Shown here piece by piece: positions 44,538-53,246 of a DNA stretch of 64,000 bases. The stretch is taken from the NCBI GenBank assembly GCA_022483045.1, contig JAKVOA010000001.1, forward strand, positions 395,750 through 459,749. The letters run 5' to 3'. Each line of letters begins with the position of its first letter. Positions within the stretch are counted from its first letter, which is position 1. A program made the position numbers and the translations under genes. Source of the DNA: Oscillospiraceae bacterium. GTDB taxonomy: Bacteria; Bacillota; Clostridia; Oscillospirales; Acutalibacteraceae. Below the pieces are notes generated by a model. It was not told where the DNA came from, searched no databases, and worked only from the letters and a program-made list of their open reading frames with translations.

Positions 44538-45703
44538 TTTACCTGGATAATGCTGCGACGACTTACCCAAAGCCGCCGCAGGTATCAGCCGCCGTGCAGC
44601 GGGCTTTGCGCCAGTATGGGGCAAACCCCGGGCGCGCCGGCCACCGGATGAGCTTGAAAACAGCGGAAGCGGTTTATCATGTGCGCGAGCAGGCGGCAGC
44701 CTTTTTCGGTGCCCCCGGCCCCGAGAACGTTGCTTTTGTTATGAACTGTACACAGGCACTGAATATGGTTATCAAGGGTGCTATCAAGCCCGGCGGTCAT
44801 GTGGTCGTTTCCTGTTTGGAGCACAATGCCGTCATGCGGCCGCTGGAAACGCTGCGCCGCCGCGGCATTATCACATATACAGAGGCACAGGTCGTGCCCG
44901 GAGACAACGACGCGACCCTGGACGCTTTTCGGCAGGCAATGCAGGAAAACACCTGCCTTTGTGTGTGCACGCATGTTTCCAATGTATGGGGCATTTGTTT
45001 GCCTATTGAGCGCATTGCGGCGCTGTGCCATGCATACCGGGTGCCGTTTTGTGCGGACTGTGCACAGTCCGCAGGGGTGCTGCCGATTTCCATGACAGAG
45101 GCGGGCCTCGATTATGTCTGTGCGCCGGGGCACAAGGGCCTTTACGGCCCGATGGGCACCGGCCTGCTGCTGGCGCTGGACGGCGCCGCGCTGGATACCC
45201 TGATTGAGGGCGGCACAGGCACAGCTTCAGAAAGCCTGGTGCAGCCGGCAGAAATGCCAGAGCGCTTTGAGAGCGGCACAATCAATGTACCCGGTATTTT
45301 GGGCCTTGGTGCCGGCATCAGTTTTGTACAACAAATGGGAATACAGCGAATTTATCAGCAGGAAAGCGCACTTGTCTGTGCGCTGTATGATCAGCTGAAG
45401 CATTCCGGTGCGGCTGAACTGTATGCGCCCCGGCCACAGCCGCCGTATTTTGCGCCGCTGTTATCTTTCAATCTGCCGAATCAGGACAGTGAAGACACCG
45501 CTGCTGCACTGGACCGCCGCGGCTTTGCCGTGCGCGCAGGACTGCACTGTGCGCCACGCGCACATGCTTTTTATGGTACATTAGAGCGTGGTGCAGTGCG
45601 CATGTGCCCCTCTGTCTTTGTCGGCAGGGCGCAGGTGCGGGCCTTTGGCGATGCAGTGCTGCAGATTTCATCTAAAAACAAAAAGGCCGGTGCTGAAAGT
45701 TAG
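44534..45703 (+). CDS. Class V aminotransferase / cysteine desulfurase family protein
   Basis: The 389-residue PLP enzyme has the cofactor Lys in CAPGHKGLYGPMG, the His/Asp region around CADCAQSAGVLPI, and a candidate catalytic Cys in RAGLHCAPRAH. It matches the desulfurase-family branch typified by Enterococcus EF2568, which travels with DUF3343 and, in some genomes, selenium-dependent molybdenum hydroxylase genes. It would release sulphur or selenium from cysteine or selenocysteine as an enzyme-bound persulphide. No selD or hydroxylase genes lie in this window. Confidence 0.92.
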   Translation: MIYLDNAATTYPKPPQVSAAVQRALRQYGANPGRAGHRMSLKTAEAVYHVREQAAAFFGAPGPENVAFVMNCTQALNMVIKGAIKPGGHVVVSCLEHNAVMRPLETLRRRGIITYTEAQVVPGDNDATLDAFRQAMQENTCLCVCTHVSNVWGICLPIERIAALCHAYRVPFCADCAQSAGVLPISMTEAGLDYVCAPGHKGLYGPMGTGLLLALDGAALDTLIEGGTGTASESLVQPAEMPERFESGTINVPGILGLGAGISFVQQMGIQRIYQQESALVCALYDQLKHSGAAELYAPRPQPPYFAPLLSFNLPNQDSEDTAAALDRRGFAVRAGLHCAPRAHAFYGTLERGAVRMCPSVFVGRAQVRAFGDAVLQISSKNKKAGAES

Positions 45704-45732
45704 CCTGCTTTTGACAGGCCGGAAGAAAATGA

Positions 45733-45760
45733 TTGCATATCCCGGGTGATATGTTACAAT
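45733..45760 (+). promoter_or_regulatory. Promoter of cdaA-cdaR
   Basis: TTGCAT (45733-45738), 16 bases, TACAAT (45755-45760) with a TG extension. Confidence 0.75.
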
Positions 45761-45790
45761 AAAAAGGAGAGGGGAAAGGAGGGGGCCGTC

Positions 45791-46675
45791 ATGAGTCAGT
45801 TGGAAATATTCTGGGGGAACCTGCAGAATGTTTTTGGCAGTTTTCGTGTGCAGGATATCATCGATATTCTGTTGGTTGCCTTTGTCATATACAGCGCAAT
45901 CAAGCTGATGCGCGACACGCGCGCAGGGCAGCTGGTCAAGGGCATTTTGATTATTCTGGTCATCTGGGTGGTTGCCAATCTGCTGCAGCTGTACATGATG
46001 AAAACACTGCTCACCTATATCATTCAGTATGGGCTTGTGTGCCTGTTTGTGGTCTTTCAGCCGGAAATGCGCAGCGCACTGGAAAAAATGGGGCGCGGCT
46101 ATATGGGCGGCTTAAAAAGCCTGATGGTTTCCCGCAGTACAGCTGATCAGGAGCGGCAGGCGCAGTGGCGGCGCGGCATTCATGCAGTGGTCGCGGCCTG
46201 CGACAGCATGTCCAAAAGCAAAACCGGCGCCTTGATTGTGATGGAACGCACGACAAAGCTGGGCGATATTGTCGACACGGGCACAGTTGTCAATGCAGTG
46301 CCAAGCGTGCCGATTATCTGCAACATCTTTTTCAACAAAGCCCCCCTGCACGATGGTGCCATGATTATGCGGGACGGGATGCTGTATGCCGCCGGATGTA
46401 TTTTGCCGCTGACAAAGCGCAACAACGACGTTGCCATTGAGCTGGGTACGCGCCACCGCGCCGCAATCGGCATGAGCGAAAACTCGGATGCAGTAGTGGT
46501 CGTCGTTTCTGAGGAAACCGGTCAGATTTCTATTGCACTCGGCGGTACCATTACGCGCAACTACACGCGTGAATCCCTGCAGAATGAACTGAACAGCCTT
46601 ATCTTAGAGCCGCAGACTTCCAAAGAACGCAGCTCGTTCTTTGCGTCGATCAGGAGGCCGAAAGATGAAAAATAA
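45791..46675 (+). CDS. cdaA: Diadenylate cyclase CdaA
   Basis: CdaA makes the second messenger c-di-AMP from two ATP. The 294-residue protein has three N-terminal transmembrane helices (to about residue 85) and a DAC domain with both catalytic motifs: DGA in LHDGAMIM and RHR in LGTRHRAAIG. ATG 45791 has AAAGGAGG upstream; the frame opens earlier at 45746 inside the promoter. It overlaps cdaR by 11 bases, the standard pairing. c-di-AMP controls potassium and osmotic balance and wall stress. Confidence 0.97.
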   Translation: MSQLEIFWGNLQNVFGSFRVQDIIDILLVAFVIYSAIKLMRDTRAGQLVKGILIILVIWVVANLLQLYMMKTLLTYIIQYGLVCLFVVFQPEMRSALEKMGRGYMGGLKSLMVSRSTADQERQAQWRRGIHAVVAACDSMSKSKTGALIVMERTTKLGDIVDTGTVVNAVPSVPIICNIFFNKAPLHDGAMIMRDGMLYAAGCILPLTKRNNDVAIELGTRHRAAIGMSENSDAVVVVVSEETGQISIALGGTITRNYTRESLQNELNSLILEPQTSKERSSFFASIRRPKDEK

Positions 46676-47990
46676 GAATAAAAATAAAGAAGTAAAAAAA
46701 CGGCCGCAGACCCAAAGCAGAGTCCGCCTGAGCGGGCTGTTTTACAACAACAAATTTGTCTTTGTCCTTTCCCTGGTGTTGGCGGTTATTATGTGGATGG
46801 TGCTGGCATTTAACGACACAGAGCATTTTCCTAAGCGCATCAACAATGTGCCTATCAATGTGCGCCTTTCTGACTCGGCCCAGCAGCAGGGCCTTACGGT
46901 GTATTCCCCGACCAAGACCGATACCGCTTCAGTGGCAATCACCGGCAATACGCTGATAGTCAGCCAGGTGCACAGCAAAGATATTGAGGTGGTGCCGGTC
47001 AGCGTATCGCAGATTACCGCGCCCGGCGACTACAAAGTCACCTTGATCGGCAAAAACATCAGCGCCCTTTCCAATTTCAGTTTCAGTAAGATCTCCCCTT
47101 CTGAGTGGACCATTCACGTGGACCGCGCAGCAAAAAAGACTTTTTCTATTCAGCTGCCGTCCAACATGTATAAAATCGACACTTCTGGCTACTACAGCCC
47201 CGGTCCCACCGCAGATGCCGAAAATGTCGTGATTTCCGGTCCGGAAACAGAGGTTAACCGCATCAGCCGTGTTTCTATTGAGTACACTGCCGGCGATACT
47301 GCCTTGACTGACACCAAGACCGTGCAGGCGCCGCTGGTACTGTACGATTCCTCAGGAAAGGTGATTACGCCGGATCAGTACCTGACCATGAGCATTTCTC
47401 AGGTGAATGTGACCATTCAGGTACTGCCAAAAAAGACAGTTCGAGTACTGCCGACTTTTACAAATCAGCCGGCCGGCTTGAAACTGGACCCCGACAGTGC
47501 CTTTACCGTAAGCCCCAGCACCATCAGTATTGCCGGACCGAAAGATACCCTTGCCAAGATTACGGAAGTCAGCCTGGAGGCAATCGACTTTTCACAGGTC
47601 AATACCACGCACAACAGCTTTAATCAGCAGCTTTCGCAGATGCCAAGCGGCTGTACGAATCTGAGCAGCGGCACAACTGCCCAGGTCACGCTGAAAAATA
47701 TGAGTCAGTACACCAGTAAAAACTTTACAGTAAGCAATTTTACCGAAATGAATGTGCCCTCGGGCACAAGCGCCACAATTGAAACCAAGTCGTTAAATAT
47801 CAGCATCGTCGGCAAGGCGAGCGATATTTCCACGTTGACTGACAGCAATATTACCGCCGCGGTCGATTTTTCAAATGTGCAGGCGGGCGGTACGACCAAC
47901 GCCCCCGTTTCCATTAAAATCGGCGGCAACAAGACTTGCTGGGCTTACGGCACCTACCAGGCGAGTGTGACACTAAAAAAGAGTTCCTAA
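46665..47990 (+). CDS. cdaR: YbbR-domain regulator CdaR
   Basis: The 441-residue protein has a very basic start (KNKNKNK...), one transmembrane segment (about residues 27-48) and several tandem YbbR domains outside the membrane. It binds CdaA and adjusts its cyclase activity. It overlaps the cdaA 3' end by 11 bases, and AGGAGG inside cdaA provides the ribosome site, so the two are coupled. A terminator follows. No glmM is found next to it, unlike the common cdaA-cdaR-glmM order. Confidence 0.94.
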   Translation: MKNKNKNKEVKKRPQTQSRVRLSGLFYNNKFVFVLSLVLAVIMWMVLAFNDTEHFPKRINNVPINVRLSDSAQQQGLTVYSPTKTDTASVAITGNTLIVSQVHSKDIEVVPVSVSQITAPGDYKVTLIGKNISALSNFSFSKISPSEWTIHVDRAAKKTFSIQLPSNMYKIDTSGYYSPGPTADAENVVISGPETEVNRISRVSIEYTAGDTALTDTKTVQAPLVLYDSSGKVITPDQYLTMSISQVNVTIQVLPKKTVRVLPTFTNQPAGLKLDPDSAFTVSPSTISIAGPKDTLAKITEVSLEAIDFSQVNTTHNSFNQQLSQMPSGCTNLSSGTTAQVTLKNMSQYTSKNFTVSNFTEMNVPSGTSATIETKSLNISIVGKASDISTLTDSNITAAVDFSNVQAGGTTNAPVSIKIGGNKTCWAYGTYQASVTLKKSS

Positions 47991-48007
47991 TCCTGCCAAG
48001 ATTGACT

Positions 48008-48053
48008 GCAGCGAAGCAAAAGCAGAGAAACTGCCTTTGCTTCGCTGCTTTTT
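48008..48053 (+). terminator. Intrinsic terminator after cdaR
   Basis: GCAGCGAAGCAAA pairs with TTTGCTTCGCTGC with an inner GCAG/CTGC stem; five T follow. Confidence 0.92.
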
Positions 48054-48084
48054 GTTGCCGGGCACCAAAAGTTGGAAGAAAAGA

Positions 48085-48113
48085 TTGAATAACGACCTGT
48101 GAAATGATACAAT
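48085..48113 (+). promoter_or_regulatory. Sigma-A promoter of recJ-relA
   Basis: TTGAAT (48085-48090), 17 bases, TACAAT (48108-48113) with a TG extension. Expected start about 48120. Confidence 0.8.
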
Positions 48114-48216
48114 AATTTATCATATATTTTTTAATTATGAATAAACTGTGACGACTGAAAGTCGTTATTCGGCAGGTTTGGTTATCTTCCGAGTAGAAAG
48201 AGCGGGTGAGCGTCTT

Positions 48217-50274
48217 TTGGCACTGAAAAAATGGATTGTTGCGGCGATTGACCGCCGTGCGGCACGCAGCGTAGCGCAGCAGACCGGTATTCCGGTGGTT
48301 ACGGCAGCGCTGCTGCAGTCGCGGGGGTTTCGTACCGCGCAGCAGGCCGCGGAGATGCTCAGCGGCGTACCGCTGAGCGACCCGCTTTTGCTGAAAGACA
48401 TGGACCGTGCAGCTGACCGTATCCGCCGCGCAGTTGATGACTTTGAAAAGATTGCGGTGTACGGGGATTATGATGCAGACGGCGTCACGGCTACAGCAAT
48501 TCTGTACTCTTATCTGGAGTCGTGCGGCGCAGATGTTTCTTTCTATATCCCGGACCGTACTAAAGAGGGCTATGGCCTGAATATGGGTGCAGTAAAAAAA
48601 CTGCACGAGCGCCAAGTGGATTTGCTTATTACAGTCGACAACGGCATTTCCTCTCTGCAAGAAGTCGATGCTGCCGTAAAACTGGGTATGGACGTGGTCA
48701 TTACGGACCATCACCGCCCGCAGCCGCAGCTGCCGCAGGCTGCCGCGATTGTCGACCCCTTTCGTCCAGACGATACCAGCAAGTGCCAGTGTTTGTGCGG
48801 CGCAGGCCTTGTCTTTAAGCTGGTGCAGGCGCTAGAGGGGGAAGATGCCGACCAACAGCTTTTACTGGAAACCTATGCTGACCTGCTTGCCATCGGAACG
48901 ATTGGAGATGTGGTGCCCCTGACCGGCGAAAACCGCACCTTTGTGCGGGAGGGATTGCACCAGCTGCCGCAGACAGACCGCCCAGGCCTGCGTGCACTGC
49001 TGGAAAAAGCGGGCCTTGGTGACCGGCCGCTGACAGCGGAAAATGTTGCTTTCGGCATTGACCCGCGCATTAACGCCTGCGGCCGTATTGGCTCGCCGGA
49101 ACGCGCTGTACACCTGCTTTTAAGCGAAGATCCGGACGAGGCCTGTTCCCTTGCAGCAGATATTTGCGACGACAACGAATACCGCAGACAGCTGGAAACA
49201 GAAATTTATGAAAGCGCGGTACAGCAGCTGCACCAGCAGCCAGAGCGTATGCTGGATCGTGTGCTGGTGGTGGAGGGACGCTCTTGGCACACCGGGGTTA
49301 TCGGGATTGTAGCGAGCCGCCTTACTGAAACTTTTGGCAAACCCTGCATTGTCCTTTCCACAGATGCCAACGAAGCCCGCGGCTCCGGGCGCAGTATTGA
49401 GGGCTTTTCTCTGTTTGAGGCAGTCAATGCCTGCGCTGACCTGCTGACAAAGTACGGCGGGCACGCCATGGCAGCGGGCATGACCATGCCAGTGGAGAAT
49501 ACAGAGGAATTCCGCAGGCGTATCAATGCTTACGCTGCGTCACAGGGAACAATGCCGACAGAGGTGCTGCATTTGGACGGCGCCCTGAAGCCGGAACGCC
49601 TTTCTTTGGAGCTGCCCCGCGCCGCGGAGCTGCTGCAGCCTTTCGGTACGGGAAATCCGCGGCCGCTGTACGGCCTGTTTGGTGTACGTCTGCAGGAGAT
49701 TCAGCCGGTGGGCGGTGGACGGCACTTGCGCCTGGTGTGTACCAGCGGCCGGGTGCGGATGCGCTGTATGAAATTCGGTATGGAGCTTTCTGCATTTCCG
49801 TACCAAATCGGCGACACGCTCGACTTTGCAGTAGAATTGGAAAACAGCGAATACAATGGGCGCGAAACGCTCTCTGTAATCGTGCGGGACATGAAGCTTT
49901 CCGGCTGCGATGATGAGGATCTGATGCGGGGACAGGCTTTATTTGAAAGCGCCAAGCGCGGTGACCCGCTGACAAAGGAAGAGTATGTTTGTCTGGTGCC
50001 GGACCGCACAGCCTGTGCGGCTTTGTATCGGCGGCTGTACACCTGTGGCGGCTATCACGGCGGCGCAGAGGGCCTGTCTCAGCTTGCAAGTATGCCCTTT
50101 TCCCGCCTTTTGGTCTGCTTGGAACTGTTTAGCGAGCACGGACTGATACAGAAAGAAATTTTCGGAATGCAGTACAGCATTTCTATGTGCACAGTGCAGG
50201 GAAAAGTGGATTTGTTTGACAGCACTTTTTTAAGCGGCCTGCGCGCACAAGTACAGACAATTTTGAGAACTTGA
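48217..50274 (+). CDS. recJ: Single-stranded-DNA exonuclease RecJ
   Basis: RecJ degrades single-stranded DNA 5' to 3' in recombination and mismatch repair. The protein (about 685 residues from the chosen start) has the DHH-family motifs YGDYDADGVTAT, VDNGIS and TDHHRPQ, then the DHHA1 domain with GRSIEGFSLFEA and GGHAMAAGMT, and an OB-fold region. An extra C-terminal stretch of about 100 residues is present. A TTG at 48217 with GGGTGAG upstream is favoured because homologues begin just before KKWIV; a GTG at 48148 is possible but lacks a ribosome site. Confidence 0.93.
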   Translation: MALKKWIVAAIDRRAARSVAQQTGIPVVTAALLQSRGFRTAQQAAEMLSGVPLSDPLLLKDMDRAADRIRRAVDDFEKIAVYGDYDADGVTATAILYSYLESCGADVSFYIPDRTKEGYGLNMGAVKKLHERQVDLLITVDNGISSLQEVDAAVKLGMDVVITDHHRPQPQLPQAAAIVDPFRPDDTSKCQCLCGAGLVFKLVQALEGEDADQQLLLETYADLLAIGTIGDVVPLTGENRTFVREGLHQLPQTDRPGLRALLEKAGLGDRPLTAENVAFGIDPRINACGRIGSPERAVHLLLSEDPDEACSLAADICDDNEYRRQLETEIYESAVQQLHQQPERMLDRVLVVEGRSWHTGVIGIVASRLTETFGKPCIVLSTDANEARGSGRSIEGFSLFEAVNACADLLTKYGGHAMAAGMTMPVENTEEFRRRINAYAASQGTMPTEVLHLDGALKPERLSLELPRAAELLQPFGTGNPRPLYGLFGVRLQEIQPVGGGRHLRLVCTSGRVRMRCMKFGMELSAFPYQIGDTLDFAVELENSEYNGRETLSVIVRDMKLSGCDDEDLMRGQALFESAKRGDPLTKEEYVCLVPDRTACAALYRRLYTCGGYHGGAEGLSQLASMPFSRLLVCLELFSEHGLIQKEIFGMQYSISMCTVQGKVDLFDSTFLSGLRAQVQTILRT

Positions 50275-50294
50275 GGGGAGATGACGGGACAGCT

Positions 50295-52487
50295 ATGGCG
50301 AGTACAGAAAAAACATTTGATGACTTGACAGCCCTGCTGTCGCAGAGCGAACATGATTATGATATGGAGCTGATTCGCCGGGCCTATGACCTTGCTCTTT
50401 CCGCGCACGGCGACCAAAAAAGGCTTTCCGGCACGCCTTATATTTCTCACCCTGTAGCAGTAGCGTGCATTCTGGTAGAGCTTGGCATGGACAGCGAAAG
50501 CGTTGCTGCGGGCCTGCTGCATGACGTGGTAGAAGATACCAAAATCAGCCTAGACGAGCTGCGCCGCATGTTTGGTCCCGAAATTGCCAACTTGGTGGAT
50601 GGCGTAACAAAAATAACGCAGATGGGCCGCATTCAGTATAATTCCCGCGAAGTACAGCAGGCGGAAAATATCCGTAAAATGCTGATTGCCATGAGCGAGG
50701 ATATCCGCGTTATCATCATTAAGCTGGCCGACCGCCTGCACAACATGCGCACAGCCCGCTACTGGAGCCCCGACAAACAGCGAGAAAAAGCCCTGGAGAG
50801 CATGGAGGTCTATGCGCCGATTGCGCACCGCTTGGGCATTCGCGCAATCAAAGAAGAGCTGGAAGACCTTTCCCTGCGTATTTTGGACCCGTATGCGTAT
50901 AAAGAGATTGAAAACAGCCTGGCTCTGCGCCACGAAGAACGCGACGCTTTCATTGAAAAAACCAAAAAGACGCTTTACGACCGTATTTCCGCTTCTATTC
51001 CAAATGTCTATATTTCTGGGCGTGTCAAGAGCATCAACGGCATTTACCGCAAGATGTTTGTACAGGGCAAAAATATGGACGAAATTTATGATATTTACGC
51101 GGTACGCGTCATTGTTGATACAGTAAACGACTGCTACAATGTACTGGGCATTGTTCACGATATGTTCCGGCCGCTGCCAAACCGCTTTAAAGATTATATT
51201 TCCACACCGAAACCCAATATGTACCAATCCCTGCACACCACGGTGATTGGCAAAGACGGCATTCCCTTTGAGATACAGATACGTACCTGGGAAATGCACC
51301 ACACGGCGGAGTACGGCATTGCGGCTCACTGGAAGTATAAATTGGGCATGACCGATGGGCACGCTTCCCATGATGGCATGGAGAAGCGCCTTGCGTGGAT
51401 TCGGCAAATCTTGGAGGAACAGAAAAATTCTGCAGACGCCACTGACCTGATCCGCACAATCAAGTCTGACCTTACCCCCGACGAAGTGTATGTTTTTACG
51501 CCGCGCGGCGATGTTATCAACTTGCCAAATGGCAGTACGGTCATCGACTTTGCTTACGCGATTCACAGTGCTGTAGGCAACCGCATGGTGGGTGCTAAAG
51601 TAGACAAGCGCATGGTGCCGCTGACAACCCAGCTGAAAACCGGCGAGATTGTCGATATTATCACCAGCAAAGAGGCACGCGGTCCCAGCCGTGACTGGCT
51701 TAAAATTGTAAAGACAAGCGAAGCGCGCAATAAGATACGCACTTGGTTTAAAAAAGAAAAGCGCGATGAAAACATTGTTGAGGGCCGCAGTGAGGTTGAG
51801 CGCGAATTTAAGCACAACGGCGTTACGCTGCCGGACGAAGAGATGAAGACCCTGCTGATGCACTTGGGCAGTAAACAGAATTGTGCAACTTTGGACGATG
51901 TCTATGCGGCTGTTGGCTATGGCGGCATACAGCTGTGGAAAGTAATGCCGCGCATACGGGAAGATTACCTGAAGACGCACCGTCCAGAGCCGCCCAAAGA
52001 GCCGCCGGCTCACCCGCAGCCTGCAACCCGCAAGGCTGCCAGCGGCGTTGTGGTAGAGGGGATGGAGGACTGCCTGATTAAGTTTGCCCGCTGCTGCAAC
52101 CCGCTGCCGGGCGATGACATTATCGGCTTTATTACACGCGGATACGGTGTTTCCATTCATAAAAAATCGTGTTGCAATGTGCCGCACCCGATCAGCAGTT
52201 CGCCGGAGCCGCAGCGCTGGATCGCCGCGCATTGGGCCGGAGATGTGCGGGAAGAGTTTCAGACTACGCTGGAAATCGTTGCAGATGACCGCTCTGGCCT
52301 TTTGGCGGACGTGACACAGCGGCTCTACAATATGCGTTTGTTTATCCATTCGCTCAATTCCCGCGAACTCAAAGACGGCCGCGCGGTCATTTCCGCAAAT
52401 ATCACTGTAGATGGTCTGGACCAGCTGCAGAGCATTGTGGGCCGCTTAAAGTCGATTGACGGGGTCGAGACCATTCGCCGTACCTGA
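50295..52487 (+). CDS. relA: Bifunctional (p)ppGpp synthetase/hydrolase RelA/SpoT
   Basis: The 730-residue Rel protein makes and degrades the stringent-response alarmones. Domains in order: HD hydrolase (SHPVAVA, LLHDVVEDT; residues about 40-190), synthetase (GRVKSINGIYRKM, KDYISTPKPNMYQSLHT; about 230-350), TGS (VFTPRGDVINLPNGSTVIDFAYAIHS), a zinc-finger-like region (CCNPLPGDDIIGF) and a C-terminal ACT domain. ATG 50295 lies 20 bases after the recJ stop; ribosome site GGGGAG/GGGA. It shares the recJ promoter. Confidence 0.97.
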   Translation: MASTEKTFDDLTALLSQSEHDYDMELIRRAYDLALSAHGDQKRLSGTPYISHPVAVACILVELGMDSESVAAGLLHDVVEDTKISLDELRRMFGPEIANLVDGVTKITQMGRIQYNSREVQQAENIRKMLIAMSEDIRVIIIKLADRLHNMRTARYWSPDKQREKALESMEVYAPIAHRLGIRAIKEELEDLSLRILDPYAYKEIENSLALRHEERDAFIEKTKKTLYDRISASIPNVYISGRVKSINGIYRKMFVQGKNMDEIYDIYAVRVIVDTVNDCYNVLGIVHDMFRPLPNRFKDYISTPKPNMYQSLHTTVIGKDGIPFEIQIRTWEMHHTAEYGIAAHWKYKLGMTDGHASHDGMEKRLAWIRQILEEQKNSADATDLIRTIKSDLTPDEVYVFTPRGDVINLPNGSTVIDFAYAIHSAVGNRMVGAKVDKRMVPLTTQLKTGEIVDIITSKEARGPSRDWLKIVKTSEARNKIRTWFKKEKRDENIVEGRSEVEREFKHNGVTLPDEEMKTLLMHLGSKQNCATLDDVYAAVGYGGIQLWKVMPRIREDYLKTHRPEPPKEPPAHPQPATRKAASGVVVEGMEDCLIKFARCCNPLPGDDIIGFITRGYGVSIHKKSCCNVPHPISSSPEPQRWIAAHWAGDVREEFQTTLEIVADDRSGLLADVTQRLYNMRLFIHSLNSRELKDGRAVISANITVDGLDQLQSIVGRLKSIDGVETIRRT

Positions 52488-52610
52488 TGTGTTGGTTTCT
52501 TCATCTGCCGTTTTTTATTTTTTCATATTTCAGGCATATACTAAAATTTAGGCTGCCTTGCTGTTTGGCGGCAGAGAACCTGCGCGAATGATTGATACAG
52601 GAGGAATCTT

Positions 52611-53246
52611 ATGCAAATTCAGTGTATTTCCGGCGGAATTGTGCCGACCAACTGCTACCTGCTGACAGATGACAAAACGGGACAGACTGCCGTGATTGAT
52701 CCCGGCTTTTACGACTCCCGTCTGCAGCGGGCGGCGGCTCAGACCAAGGTCACCAAGATTTTGCTGACACACGGGCATTTTGACCATACCATAGGGGTCA
52801 GCCGCCTGGTGAAGCAGACCGGTGCAAAGGTGTATCTTTATGAAACCGAGGCCGACTTTGTGACCAATCCCTCTTACAGCCTGAGCGGCATGGGGATGGG
52901 CGATGTGCCGCCCTACAAGCCAGATGTGCTGCTGAAAGACAAAGACACCATTCCTTTGGGCAGCCTGACGATTCAGGTGCTGCACACCCCGGGCCACACA
53001 CATGGCGGCTGCTGCTACTTGGTGGGGGACGCATTGTTTTCCGGCGATACGCTGATGTGCGGGACTGTGGGCCGTACAGATTTTCCTACTGGCAGTTTTC
53101 AGGATATTGTCGCCTCTGTACAGCGCCTGCGCGACTTGCCCGGCGAGTGGCGTGTACTGCCCGGCCACGAAATGGAAACCAAACTCAGCTGGGAAAGACG
53201 CAATAATCCTTATATGGAAGCAGATCAAAATGGATTTAATTCTTAA
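52611..53246 (+). CDS. Metallo-beta-lactamase-fold hydrolase (glyoxalase II-like)
   Basis: The 211-residue protein has the MBL metal motif THGHFDHTIG (H-x-H-x-D-H), the later HTPGHTHGG and GDTLMCG, and the final His in LPGHEMETKL. This small single-domain type is widespread in Firmicutes; it is often called a hydroxyacylglutathione hydrolase, but the true substrate is uncertain. The start ATG follows ACAGGAGGA. Its end overlaps hemZ by 17 bases. Confidence 0.92.
   Translation: MQIQCISGGIVPTNCYLLTDDKTGQTAVIDPGFYDSRLQRAAAQTKVTKILLTHGHFDHTIGVSRLVKQTGAKVYLYETEADFVTNPSYSLSGMGMGDVPPYKPDVLLKDKDTIPLGSLTIQVLHTPGHTHGGCCYLVGDALFSGDTLMCGTVGRTDFPTGSFQDIVASVQRLRDLPGEWRVLPGHEMETKLSWERRNNPYMEADQNGFNS

Noticed and set aside
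50550-52349. 599-codon open frame antisense to relA
   Set aside because: Shadow of relA; no start signal or domain.
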